A stretch of DNA of 7,031 nt from assembly GCA_027069385.1 (NCBI GenBank), contig JALXER010000116.1, positions 1 through 7,031 on the forward strand. The letters run 5' to 3'. Each line of letters opens with the position of its first letter. Position 1 is the first letter of the stretch. The notes beneath the pieces were generated by a model. It made no database searches. It was not told the DNA's origin and worked only from the letters and a program-made list of their open reading frames with translations. Shown here piece after piece: positions 1 to 4,846 of this stretch. The position numbers were made by a program, and so were the translations under genes. Source of the stretch: Paracoccaceae bacterium. GTDB taxonomy: Bacteria; Pseudomonadota; Alphaproteobacteria; Rhodobacterales; Rhodobacteraceae.

Positions 1-525
1 GGCTTGGGCGTTGCTGTCCGGTTCCGGCGTGGTATCGAGCACCTCGTATGCATCCGGTTGTGGTAGGGTTTCCGCCTTGGGGGCATCGACGGTTTTCGTT
101 GCCGCGCCGCCCATGGCCATGACCTTGTGCGCCTTGTCTTTCAGCTCCAACACCAGCCGTTGCGCCAGCTTGGGGCCAACCCCGGGTGCTGCCTTGATCG
201 CAGCCTGATCACCCAGCGTAATCGCGCGGCTGACCCCGTCAGCGCCCAACGTGCCCATGATCGCCAGCGCCGCCTTGGCGCCCACGCCTTGCACCGACAC
301 CAGCAGGCGATGCCATTCGCGCTCGCCCATGCTCAGAAAGCCGAACAGTTGCAGCAAATCCTCGCGCACCAGCAATTCGGTGAACAGGGCCACCGGCGCA
401 CCAAGCGGCGGCATCGCGGCCAGCGTGCGCGAGGACACGTACACCACATAGCCCACGCCACCGGTATCGATCAGCACATGATCCGCGCCGATATAATCGA
501 GCCTGCCTGAAACCTTGCCTATCAT
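1..525 (-). CDS. ruvA: Holliday junction branch-migration protein RuvA (partial, C terminus beyond left edge)
   Basis: RuvA forms tetramers that clamp the four-way Holliday junction and load the RuvB motor for branch migration. The reading frame starts at ATG 525 and stays open for 175 codons to the left edge, so the C terminus is missing. The N terminus MIGKVSGRLDYIGADHVLID and a following GGVGYVVYVS stretch (residues 23-32) are the typical OB-fold domain I. Two helix-hairpin-helix motifs follow: VQGVGAKAALAIMG (about 78-91) and AAPGVGPKLAQRLVLELK (about 113-130). These form the DNA-backbone-binding domain II. Residues 131-175 are a charged, flexible stretch with many Pro, Asp and Glu, which fits the linker before the RuvB-binding domain III. 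The start overlaps the ruvC stop in an ATGA, so the two are probably translationally coupled. ruvB would be expected beyond the left edge. Confidence 0.96.
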   Translation of the reverse strand, partial: MIGKVSGRLDYIGADHVLIDTGGVGYVVYVSSRTLAAMPPLGAPVALFTELLVREDLLQLFGFLSMGEREWHRLLVSVQGVGAKAALAIMGTLGADGVSRAITLGDQAAIKAAPGVGPKLAQRLVLELKDKAHKVMAMGGAATKTVDAPKAETLPQPDAYEVLDTTPEPDSNAQA

Positions 526-1028
526 GCGCTTGCCCTTTTTATCGCGTCTTCCAACCGGTTTGAAAATCGTGCGTGATGGGTGTGGCATAGCGCAATCGCC
601 AGCGCGTCGGCGGCATCGGCATTGACAATGCTTATGCCGGGCAGTTGCATCCGCACCATATGCTCCACCTGCTTTTTATCGGCGTGCCCAACCCCGACGA
701 CCACCTTTTTAACCGCATTGGGGGCGTATTCCGCCACCTCCAGCCCTGCTTTGGCGGGCACCAGCAGGCAAATACCGCGCGCCTGCCCCAGCTTTAGCGT
801 GCCCGCCGCGTCCTTGTTAACAAAGGTATGCTCTACCGCTGCCGTTTGGGGCGCATAGCGGTGCATGACGTCGGTCAGTTGCATGAACAGGCTTAGCAGG
901 CGTTCCGAAAGATCATCCCCTTCCGAGGCACAAACCCCGTTGGCCACATGGGTGATCTTGGAGCCATTCGCATCCACCACCCCCCATCCGGTGCGCCTTA
1001 GCCCCGGATCAATCCCGATTACCCGCAT
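522..1028 (-). CDS. ruvC: Crossover junction endodeoxyribonuclease RuvC
   Basis: RuvC is the dimeric Mg-dependent nuclease that nicks Holliday junctions symmetrically during recombinational repair. The 168-residue product is close to the 173 residues of E. coli RuvC. It opens with MRVIGIDPGLRRTGWGVV, carrying Asp7. Glu66 lies in AVEHTFV, with the base-stacking Phe69. Asp138 and Asp141 lie in NADAADALAIALCH. All four acidic catalytic residues therefore fall at the E. coli positions. The start at 1028 is chosen because AGGAG (1036-1040 on this strand) sits seven bases upstream and because it gives the conserved N terminus. The frame stays open to 1118, but those 30 extra residues do not resemble RuvC. 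The stop overlaps the ruvA start by four bases. A possible LexA-like box lies 32-46 bases upstream of the start. Confidence 0.97.
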   Translation of the reverse strand: MRVIGIDPGLRRTGWGVVDANGSKITHVANGVCASEGDDLSERLLSLFMQLTDVMHRYAPQTAAVEHTFVNKDAAGTLKLGQARGICLLVPAKAGLEVAEYAPNAVKKVVVGVGHADKKQVEHMVRMQLPGISIVNADAADALAIALCHTHHARFSNRLEDAIKRASA

Positions 1029-1059
1029 TCGACTGCTCCTGTTGTTTTGCACAGGCTTA

Positions 1060-1074
1060 GCACGAAACGGGAAC
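1060..1074 (-). promoter_or_regulatory. Possible LexA (SOS) box upstream of ruvC
   Basis: On the minus strand the sequence reads GTTC, seven bases, then GTGC, 32-46 bases upstream of the ruvC start. The LexA operator of Alphaproteobacteria is GTTC-N7-GTTC, so this is a one-mismatch match in the right place for a DNA-repair operon that is often SOS-controlled. The mismatch and the short motif keep confidence low. No convincing -10 element could be assigned next to it. Confidence 0.3.
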
Positions 1075-1168
1075 AAACGCCAAGAGCAAAGCTGCGAATG
1101 GCGAATACTGACGGGCAAACCGTTCGGGCACTAAAACGGTGATTTTTCCGCCGGAAATTATCGGCAGT

Positions 1169-1204
1169 AATTGACCCTACTAAACCGGTTTAGTAGGGTC
1201 AATT
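1169..1204. repeat. Perfect 36-base palindrome between ruvC and the EF-hand protein gene
   Basis: Two 18-base arms meet without a spacer at 1186/1187. The left arm is AATTGACCCTACTAAACC and the right arm is its exact reverse complement. It lies 141 bases upstream of the ruvC start and beyond the terminator of the neighbouring gene. No T-run follows on either strand, so it does not look like an intrinsic terminator. It could be an operator for a dimeric or tetrameric regulator, a recognition site for a DNA-processing protein, or a dispersed palindromic element. Each arm contains TTGACC, a -35-like hexamer, facing inward. Confidence 0.85.
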
Positions 1205-1251
1205 GGATCACGAGTAACATCCTGTTTTCGCTTACCTATTATCGATTCCCC

Positions 1252-1288
1252 CGCAAAGAAAAACCCGCGCCGACATCTCGGCACGGGG
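1252..1288 (-). terminator. Rho-independent terminator of the EF-hand protein gene
   Basis: Read on the minus strand, a ten-base-pair stem (1287-1278 with 1273-1264, containing one G-U pair) closes a four-base loop. It is followed directly by TTTTTCTTTG. It begins 26 bases after the TAA stop at 1314 and separates that gene from ruvC. Confidence 0.85.
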
Positions 1289-1313
1289 TAAAAATGGCAG
1301 GTTTCCGGCGCGG

Positions 1314-1964
1314 TTACATATCTTCGCCAGCGGCCATGATCTCCATATGCTTCAGAGCTTCGTTCAGGCCGCCTTCGCCCTCGGTCCAGTCGATCATGCC
1401 GTCACTGTTGGCGTCAATCCCTTCCAGCAGCGCCGTGGCAAGGGCCGCATTGGCTTGCGTTGCTGCGGCAGCATCGGCGGCCGATGTCGCGGCCAGAATA
1501 GCGGCGATGTTGGCCTTGATCGCCTCGACCCGAACCACGGTGTTGTTGGCGGATGTGGCCACATGCACCGCGTGGGTTTTCACGTTGTCCGAGGCCTCCT
1601 CAGCAGCGGCAGCCAGCCCGATATGCTTGGCCGTACCCGCAGCACCAGCCAGCACGCCATAACCCAGCCCCGGCCCGCCATCGATGGCCGACGGATCAAT
1701 CGCGTGCAGCACATGGCGCGCATGGGTCTGCATCCAGTCGAGATTATCCAGTTGCTGCGCTGCCAGCCCAGCATGGAACGCCGCAATCTTGGCTTCTTCG
1801 ATCGCGGTAGGCAGCAGGCCCATCTGATCGGGCGTATCCCCCCAGCTTGTGGTCACATGGCCCATATGCGCATGCGCCATATTCTGCGCCATGGCCACGC
1901 CGGCAGAAATGGTCAGCCCGGCAACCAGCAGGATCCGAGAGATCGGCTTAAGAGATAGTTTCAT
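1314..1964 (-). CDS. Secreted histidine-rich helical protein with EF-hand calcium loop, function unknown
   Basis: The 216-residue product is not recognised as a named family. Residues 1-26 form a classical signal peptide: Lys2, Lys6 and Arg10, a hydrophobic core ILLVAGLTISAG, and likely cleavage after AMA before Gln27. The mature protein should be periplasmic. It starts with a His/Met cluster (MAHAHMGH) and continues as Ala-rich helices. These carry two similar motifs, THARHVLHAID (80-90) and THAVHVATSAN (130-140), giving His81/84/87 and His131/134. Near the C terminus, residues 184-195 (DANSDGMIDWTE) form a textbook EF-hand loop with Asp184, Asn186, Asp188, Gly189, Ile191, Asp192 and Glu195. 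No CXXCH haem motif or Cys cluster is present. The start is supported by GGAG at 1975-1972, seven bases upstream. A single-gene unit is likely, with its own terminator and a divergent upstream region. Calcium binding is well supported. Additional metal binding by the histidines is inference. Confidence 0.88.
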   Translation of the reverse strand: MKLSLKPISRILLVAGLTISAGVAMAQNMAHAHMGHVTTSWGDTPDQMGLLPTAIEEAKIAAFHAGLAAQQLDNLDWMQTHARHVLHAIDPSAIDGGPGLGYGVLAGAAGTAKHIGLAAAAEEASDNVKTHAVHVATSANNTVVRVEAIKANIAAILAATSAADAAAATQANAALATALLEGIDANSDGMIDWTEGEGGLNEALKHMEIMAAGEDM

Positions 1965-1981
1965 CAGTATGCTCCGTCATT

Positions 1982-2020
1982 TGTTTACATTTCGAACCCC
2001 GTTTGCAGGCCCTGTAAACA
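1982..2020. promoter_or_regulatory. Spaced inverted repeat TGTTTACA-N23-TGTAAACA, possible operator
   Basis: Two perfect eight-base arms (1982-1989 and 2013-2020) lie 18-56 bases upstream of the EF-hand protein start. This is where a promoter would be expected. Their centres are 31 bases apart, close to three helical turns, so both half-sites would face the same side of the DNA. The binding protein is unknown. It is not the FNR (TTGAT-N4-ATCAA) motif. No clear -35/-10 pair was found for this gene. Confidence 0.35.
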
Positions 2021-2126
2021 CCCACACCGCCACGCAGTGTTTTAATCCCTTGCCACCCGAAAAAACTGCATTTCCCGCAATTAACCAGCCATGCACCACG
2101 CGCAATTCGGGTATGGCAAAACACGG

Positions 2127-2155
2127 CTTGTCCGATTCACCCTGCGCCCTTATCT
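2127..2155 (+). promoter_or_regulatory. Candidate heat-shock-type promoter of first DUF1127 gene
   Basis: CTTGTCC at 2127-2133 acts as a -35-like element. CCTTATCT (2148-2155) follows as a -10-like element, with 16 bases between TTGTCC and TTATCT. This resembles the CTTG...C(C/T)TAT pattern of RpoH-group promoters in Rhodobacterales. A transcript would start near 2162 and leave a leader of about 48 bases. The same element recurs at the matching place before the second DUF1127 gene. Confidence 0.45.
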
Positions 2156-2193
2156 CCCGCGCATCCGATACAGGTATCGGCCAACACAAACAC

Positions 2194-2271
2194 AAAAGGA
2201 GCCCATCTGATGGCTATCATCGAAACTTCCCGCCCGGTGCCCTTTGGGGCCGTTACAACCTTTCGCGTCGT
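2194..2271 (+). repeat. Direct repeat, copy 1 (RBS and N-terminal codons of DUF1127 gene)
   Basis: These 78 bases match 2607-2684 with four substitutions (at 2238, 2261, 2265 and 2269). The block covers the ribosome binding site and codons 1-20 or so. Similarity drops sharply after it. Confidence 0.9.
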
Positions 2272-2431
2272 CAACTTTTTTGACAAAATGCGCAATGCCG
2301 TTGTGCAGTATCGCAGCGCCCGCGCCACCGAAAAAGCGCTTCGCGGCCTAAGCGACGCACAGTTGCAGGATATCGGATTGCACCGCTCGCAGATCGCATC
2401 GGTCGCCCGCAACCCCGGGTATTATAACTAA
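2210..2431 (+). CDS. Small DUF1127 (YjiS-like) protein, copy 1
   Basis: The 73-residue protein ends in the DUF1127 signature LRGLSDAQLQDIGLHRSQI (residues 44-62). This is an arginine-containing short helical motif found in many small alphaproteobacterial proteins. A related DUF1127 protein of Rhodobacter sphaeroides (CcaF1) binds RNA and is stress-induced, so an RNA-linked stress role is plausible here but inferred. The N-terminal half (MAIIETSRPVPFGAVTTFRV) is shared with the next gene. The middle contains aromatic and basic residues (NFFDKMRNAVVQYRSAR). AGGAG at 2197-2201 lies eight bases before the ATG. There is no signal peptide or membrane segment, so the product is cytoplasmic. A CTTG-type promoter lies 55-83 bases upstream. 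Confidence 0.93.
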   Translation: MAIIETSRPVPFGAVTTFRVVNFFDKMRNAVVQYRSARATEKALRGLSDAQLQDIGLHRSQIASVARNPGYYN

Positions 2432-2463
2432 GGCCTGAACGAACGGCCGGAGGTGGTCTTTTT
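2430..2463 (+). terminator. Weak possible terminator or attenuator after first DUF1127 gene
   Basis: AAGGCC (2430-2435) can pair with GGTCTT (2455-2460), one G-U included, around an inner GGCC/GGCC hairpin. A short T-run ends at 2463. The stem is short and interrupted, so partial read-through into the second gene is possible. Confidence 0.25.
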
Positions 2464-2536
2464 GTGCCGGAAACGACACAAAACCGTCCGCCACCGACCT
2501 ATGCAAAAACGCTGCTGCGGCTATGCAATTATTGCG

Positions 2537-2565
2537 CTTGTCCGCGCCCCCAACCGGCCCTAGAT
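2537..2565 (+). promoter_or_regulatory. Candidate promoter of second DUF1127 gene
   Basis: CTTGTCCG (2537-2544) repeats the -35-like element of the first DUF1127 gene exactly. CCCTAGAT (2558-2565) stands at the same distance as that gene's -10-like element. The distance to the start codon differs from copy 1 by only three bases, in an A-run before the ribosome binding site. The -10 is poorer than in copy 1, which suggests a weaker promoter if it is active. Confidence 0.35.
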
Positions 2566-2606
2566 GCGAACTGTCCGGCAATCATGTCGGCCCGATCCAG
2601 ACAAAA

Positions 2607-2684
2607 AAAAGGAGCCCATCTGATGGCTATCATCGAAACTTCCCGCCCGGGGCCCTTTGGGGCCGTTACAACCCTTCACGTTGT
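2607..2684 (+). repeat. Direct repeat, copy 2 (RBS and N-terminal codons of DUF1127 gene)
   Basis: This is the counterpart of 2194-2271, at an offset of 413 bases and with four substitutions. Three of these change amino acids (Val10Gly, Phe18Leu, Arg19His). Confidence 0.9.
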
Positions 2685-2841
2685 AAGCATGATTGAACGT
2701 CTGACCGAGAATTTTTCCGCATGGCGCAACGCGCGCCGTCAGGCAGCCGTACTGCGCGGCCTGAGTTCCCGGCAGCTTAACGATATCGGCCTGACCGACG
2801 CGCAGCGCCCGGCCACCAGTTGGACAGACTTTGCCCACTGA
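2623..2841 (+). CDS. Small DUF1127 (YjiS-like) protein, copy 2
   Basis: The 72-residue paralogue of the upstream gene carries the DUF1127 signature LRGLSSRQLNDIGLTDAQR (residues 44-62). It then ends in an unrelated tail, PATSWTDFAH. Its N terminus is almost identical to that of copy 1, while residues 21-43 (for example SMIERLTENFSAWRNARRQ) have diverged. The start at 2623 follows GGAG (2611-2614) and aligns with copy 1. The frame is open further upstream to 2464, but that extension has no ribosome binding site and no counterpart in copy 1. A strong terminator follows 20-48 bases after the stop. As for copy 1, an RNA-binding or stress-adaptor role is suggested by the family only. Confidence 0.92.
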   Translation: MAIIETSRPGPFGAVTTLHVVSMIERLTENFSAWRNARRQAAVLRGLSSRQLNDIGLTDAQRPATSWTDFAH

Positions 2842-2860
2842 TTTGTAACGTGTAACGATT

Positions 2861-2896
2861 AAAAAGGGCCGCCCCGCCGGGCGGCCTTTGTCGTTT
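2861..2896 (+). terminator. Rho-independent terminator closing the DUF1127 pair
   Basis: GGCCGCCC (2867-2874) pairs perfectly with GGGCGGCC (2879-2886) around a CGCC loop. The stem is extended by one G-U and two A-U pairs, and followed by TTTGTCGTTT. The A-run before it could let it act weakly on the other strand too. It isolates the DUF1127 genes from the TerC-family gene. Confidence 0.9.
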
Positions 2897-2964
2897 CTAT
2901 GGCTTGCGATTTTGCCCTGTTTGTGGCTTTGTATCCGGTAACCCAATCAAATACGGAGCCGGAC

Positions 2965-3756
2965 ATGGCCGACCTGTTCACTTTTACCAACCTAGCCAAT
3001 CTGGGCGTTCTGATGTTTCTTCAAGCGGTGCTCGGCTTTGACAACCTGCTTTACATCAGCATCGAATCGCAGCGCGCGCCCAAAGCAGATCAGGCCATGG
3101 TGCGCAAATGGGGCATTCTGATTGCCATTGCCCTGCGGGTAGTGCTGCTGTTTGTAATGATGCAGTTGATCGAGATGCTCGAGGCGCCGTTTTTCAGCAT
3201 CAACTGGACCGGCGTGATCGAAGGCAGTTTCAACTTTGCGGTATTGGTATTTCTGTTTGGCGGCGGCTTTATCATGTATACGGCGGTCAAGGAAATCAGC
3301 CATCTGCTGATCATCGAAAACCTTGGTGAAGACCCCGAGCACAAATCCGCCAAATCTCCGGTTATGGTGATCGCGCTGATCGTGTTCATGAACCTGATTT
3401 TCAGCTTTGATTCGGTGCTTTCGGCACTGGCGATCACCGATGTGTTTCCGGTGCTGGCGCTGGCGATCATTATTTCCGGCCTTGCCATGCTTTTTCTGGC
3501 CGACGGGGTGTCGGCTTTTATCCAGAAAAACCGCATGTACGAGGTGCTGGGCCTGTTTATCCTGCTGATCGTGGGTATCGTATTGCTGGGCGAAGGCGGC
3601 CATACCGGCCATATCCTGCTGTTTGGCCACCCGATTGAACCGATCAGCAAGACCACGTTCTATTTCTCTATCGCGGTTTTGTTCGTTGTCGAGGTCATCC
3701 AAACCAAATACCAGAACAAGCTGGCAGCCGAACGCAAGGAAGAGGCCAACGACTGA
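2965..3756 (+). CDS. TerC family integral membrane protein (putative metal ion exporter)
   Basis: The 263-residue product has about seven hydrophobic segments (roughly 9-31, 50-72, 87-108, 133-154, 161-179, 192-210 and 230-246). It has the two membrane motifs of the TerC family: VLGFDNLLYI with Asp26 in the first segment and SFDSVLSALAIT with Asp149 in the fourth. These acidic sites are thought to bind metal. TerC relatives (Alx/MntX, YkoY) export manganese, and TerC itself belongs to the tellurite-resistance set. The C terminus is a charged cytoplasmic tail (ERKEEAND). The start at 2965 follows GGAG (2955-2958) by six bases. An in-frame upstream ATG at 2899 lacks such a site. No terminator is visible before the next gene 65 bases on, so co-transcription with the microprotein-XpaC-TelA operon is possible. 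No manganese riboswitch-like leader is evident in the short upstream region. The actual substrate is unknown. Confidence 0.93.
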   Translation: MADLFTFTNLANLGVLMFLQAVLGFDNLLYISIESQRAPKADQAMVRKWGILIAIALRVVLLFVMMQLIEMLEAPFFSINWTGVIEGSFNFAVLVFLFGGGFIMYTAVKEISHLLIIENLGEDPEHKSAKSPVMVIALIVFMNLIFSFDSVLSALAITDVFPVLALAIIISGLAMLFLADGVSAFIQKNRMYEVLGLFILLIVGIVLLGEGGHTGHILLFGHPIEPISKTTFYFSIAVLFVVEVIQTKYQNKLAAERKEEAND

Positions 3757-3786
3757 CCCAAGGGAAACTGGTAAATTGCGCGTGAT

Positions 3787-3805
3787 GTGTTTATATTGCT
3801 AACAC
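3787..3805 (+). promoter_or_regulatory. Inverted repeat around an AT-rich -10-like element before the microprotein operon
   Basis: GTGTT (3787-3791) and AACAC (3801-3805) flank TATATTGCT, which contains a good -10-like hexamer TATATT at 3792-3797. No strong -35 stands 16-18 bases upstream, which would fit an activator-dependent promoter or chance. It could be an operator over an internal promoter separating this operon from the TerC-family gene. Confidence 0.25.
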
Positions 3806-3821
3806 GTTAACAGGAGAACAC

Positions 3822-3914
3822 ATGTCAGGCAGAACGTTACAACTGATTTCCTATTGGGTGCTGGTCGCGATCATCTGGACCGTGGCCGCCGGATCTTACG
3901 GGTGGATATCCTGA
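3822..3914 (+). CDS. 30-residue single-pass membrane microprotein coupled to XpaC-family gene
   Basis: A 31-codon frame starts at ATG 3822, five bases after a clear AGGAG (3812-3816), and ends in TGA 3912-3914. The peptide has a short polar N terminus (MSGRTLQ), then an uninterrupted hydrophobic segment with several aromatics (LISYWVLVAIIWTVAAG, residues 8-24) and a short C terminus ending GWIS. Arg4 favours an N-in topology. The last base of its stop codon is the first base of the ATG of the XpaC-family gene. That gene has no good ribosome binding site of its own. Translation of the microprotein should therefore feed ribosomes to XpaC. It may also be a small subunit or stabiliser of the membrane complex (inference). 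No family is recognised. Confidence 0.72.
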   Translation: MSGRTLQLISYWVLVAIIWTVAAGSYGWIS

Positions 3915-4828
3915 TGGCTGCGCAAAGATATCGCGGCGCGCATTCCCCCGAGGCCAAGCCGGACGACAATGCTGTCACCGCCCCCCCTGCCCCCAAAATG
4001 CCACGGCGCAAACCGTCCGAACCGGGCACCCTCGGGGCCAGCTTTCTGTTTTTTGTGCCGCTGCCGCTTTTGTTTGACGGGTTTTCAAAAATGGGCGACG
4101 CCGCGCCGTTTTCGATGCTGGTATCGTTCGGCTGTTTTGCGCTGCTGGTCCTTTCCGCATGGGTGTTACGCGAAGGCATCAAGGCCAAGCACGCCTATGA
4201 CCAGCGCAAAATTGCCCGCCCGCCCGCCATTCCACGCAAACTGATTGCCGCCGGTCTGACCGGGGTCGGCGTATTCGCCGCCACATGGTTTGGCTGGGAC
4301 AAGGGCATGATCACCGCCATCATTTTCGGCGCCTTTGCCGCTGGGGCGCATATTGCCGCCTTTGGCCTTGACCCGATGAGGAAAAAGGGGCTGGAGGGCC
4401 AGTCCGAATTCGACGTGGACCGCGTGGCCCGCGCCGTCGAGAAATCCGAGGCGATCATCGCCGAAATCAAATCCGCTGCCGGTCGAATCGGCAATCGCAA
4501 CATCGAAAACCGGGTCAACCGCCTGACGCTTGCGGCGCAGGAAATGCTGCGCGTGGTTGAACAGGACCCGCGCGACCTGACCCGCGCGCGCAAATACATG
4601 ACCGTCTATCTGAAGGGCGCGCGCGACGCGACGCAAAAATTTGCCGACGTATTCCCGCGCAGCAAAGATGCCAAAACCCGCGACGATTTTTTGTCGTTGA
4701 TCGATGATCTGGAAACCAGTTTCGACGGCCAGCGCGACGCGCTTTTGCAGGATAACCACACCGATCTGGATGTCGAAATCGAAGTGCTTCAGGAACGTTT
4801 GCAACAAGAAGGCTATGTAGCCAAATAA
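3914..4828 (+). CDS. XpaC family membrane protein (5-bromo-4-chloroindolyl phosphate hydrolysis family)
   Basis: The 304-residue product starts with a Pro- and charge-rich cytoplasmic N terminus (1-38). Four hydrophobic segments follow: about 40-56, 65-84, 109-127 and 132-151. A long charged alpha-helical cytoplasmic region (about 168-300) includes DLTRARKYMTVYLKGA (221-236), which is typical of the XpaC/Halogen_Hydrol family. The family name comes from an indirect hydrolysis phenotype in Bacillus; no catalytic site is evident, and a structural or membrane-adaptor role is more likely. The ATG at 3914 overlaps the microprotein stop by one base. A TTG-initiated extension to 3854 is rejected because it would overlap the microprotein. 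The stop is 18 bases before the TelA-family start. XpaC next to TelA is a conserved pair, as in B. subtilis xpaC-yaaN. The family assignment rests on architecture, motif and neighbourhood. Confidence 0.85.
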   Translation: MAAQRYRGAHSPEAKPDDNAVTAPPAPKMPRRKPSEPGTLGASFLFFVPLPLLFDGFSKMGDAAPFSMLVSFGCFALLVLSAWVLREGIKAKHAYDQRKIARPPAIPRKLIAAGLTGVGVFAATWFGWDKGMITAIIFGAFAAGAHIAAFGLDPMRKKGLEGQSEFDVDRVARAVEKSEAIIAEIKSAAGRIGNRNIENRVNRLTLAAQEMLRVVEQDPRDLTRARKYMTVYLKGARDATQKFADVFPRSKDAKTRDDFLSLIDDLETSFDGQRDALLQDNHTDLDVEIEVLQERLQQEGYVAK

Positions 4829-4846
4829 TTTGTTAAGGAGAAAAAC

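Noticed and set aside
1029..1118. 30-residue N-terminal extension of RuvC
   Set aside because: It does not resemble RuvC and spans the leader region. AGGAG directly supports ATG 1028.
1145..1157. Small inverted repeat TTTCCG-C-CGGAAA near the large palindrome
   Set aside because: Six-base arms with one spacer base are common by chance in GC-rich DNA. There is no promoter or T-run context to give it a role.
1347..1958. Plus-strand frame opposite the EF-hand protein gene
   Set aside because: There is no ribosome binding site or recognisable motif. The minus frame has a signal peptide, an EF-hand loop and a terminator.
2464..2622. GTG-initiated N-terminal extension of the second DUF1127 protein
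   Set aside because: It lacks a ribosome binding site, would contain the candidate promoter, and has no counterpart in the first copy.
2897..2964. Possible TerC-gene promoter (TTGCGA at 2904, TTGTAT at 2929) or manganese riboswitch
   Set aside because: The 19-base spacing and poor hexamers are weak. The region is too short and lacks the paired helices expected of a yybP-ykoY leader.
2992..3702. Minus-strand frame (236 codons) opposite the TerC-family gene
   Set aside because: It is a mirror of a hydrophobic gene, giving a Gln/His/Asp-rich product with no motif. The TerC frame explains the region.
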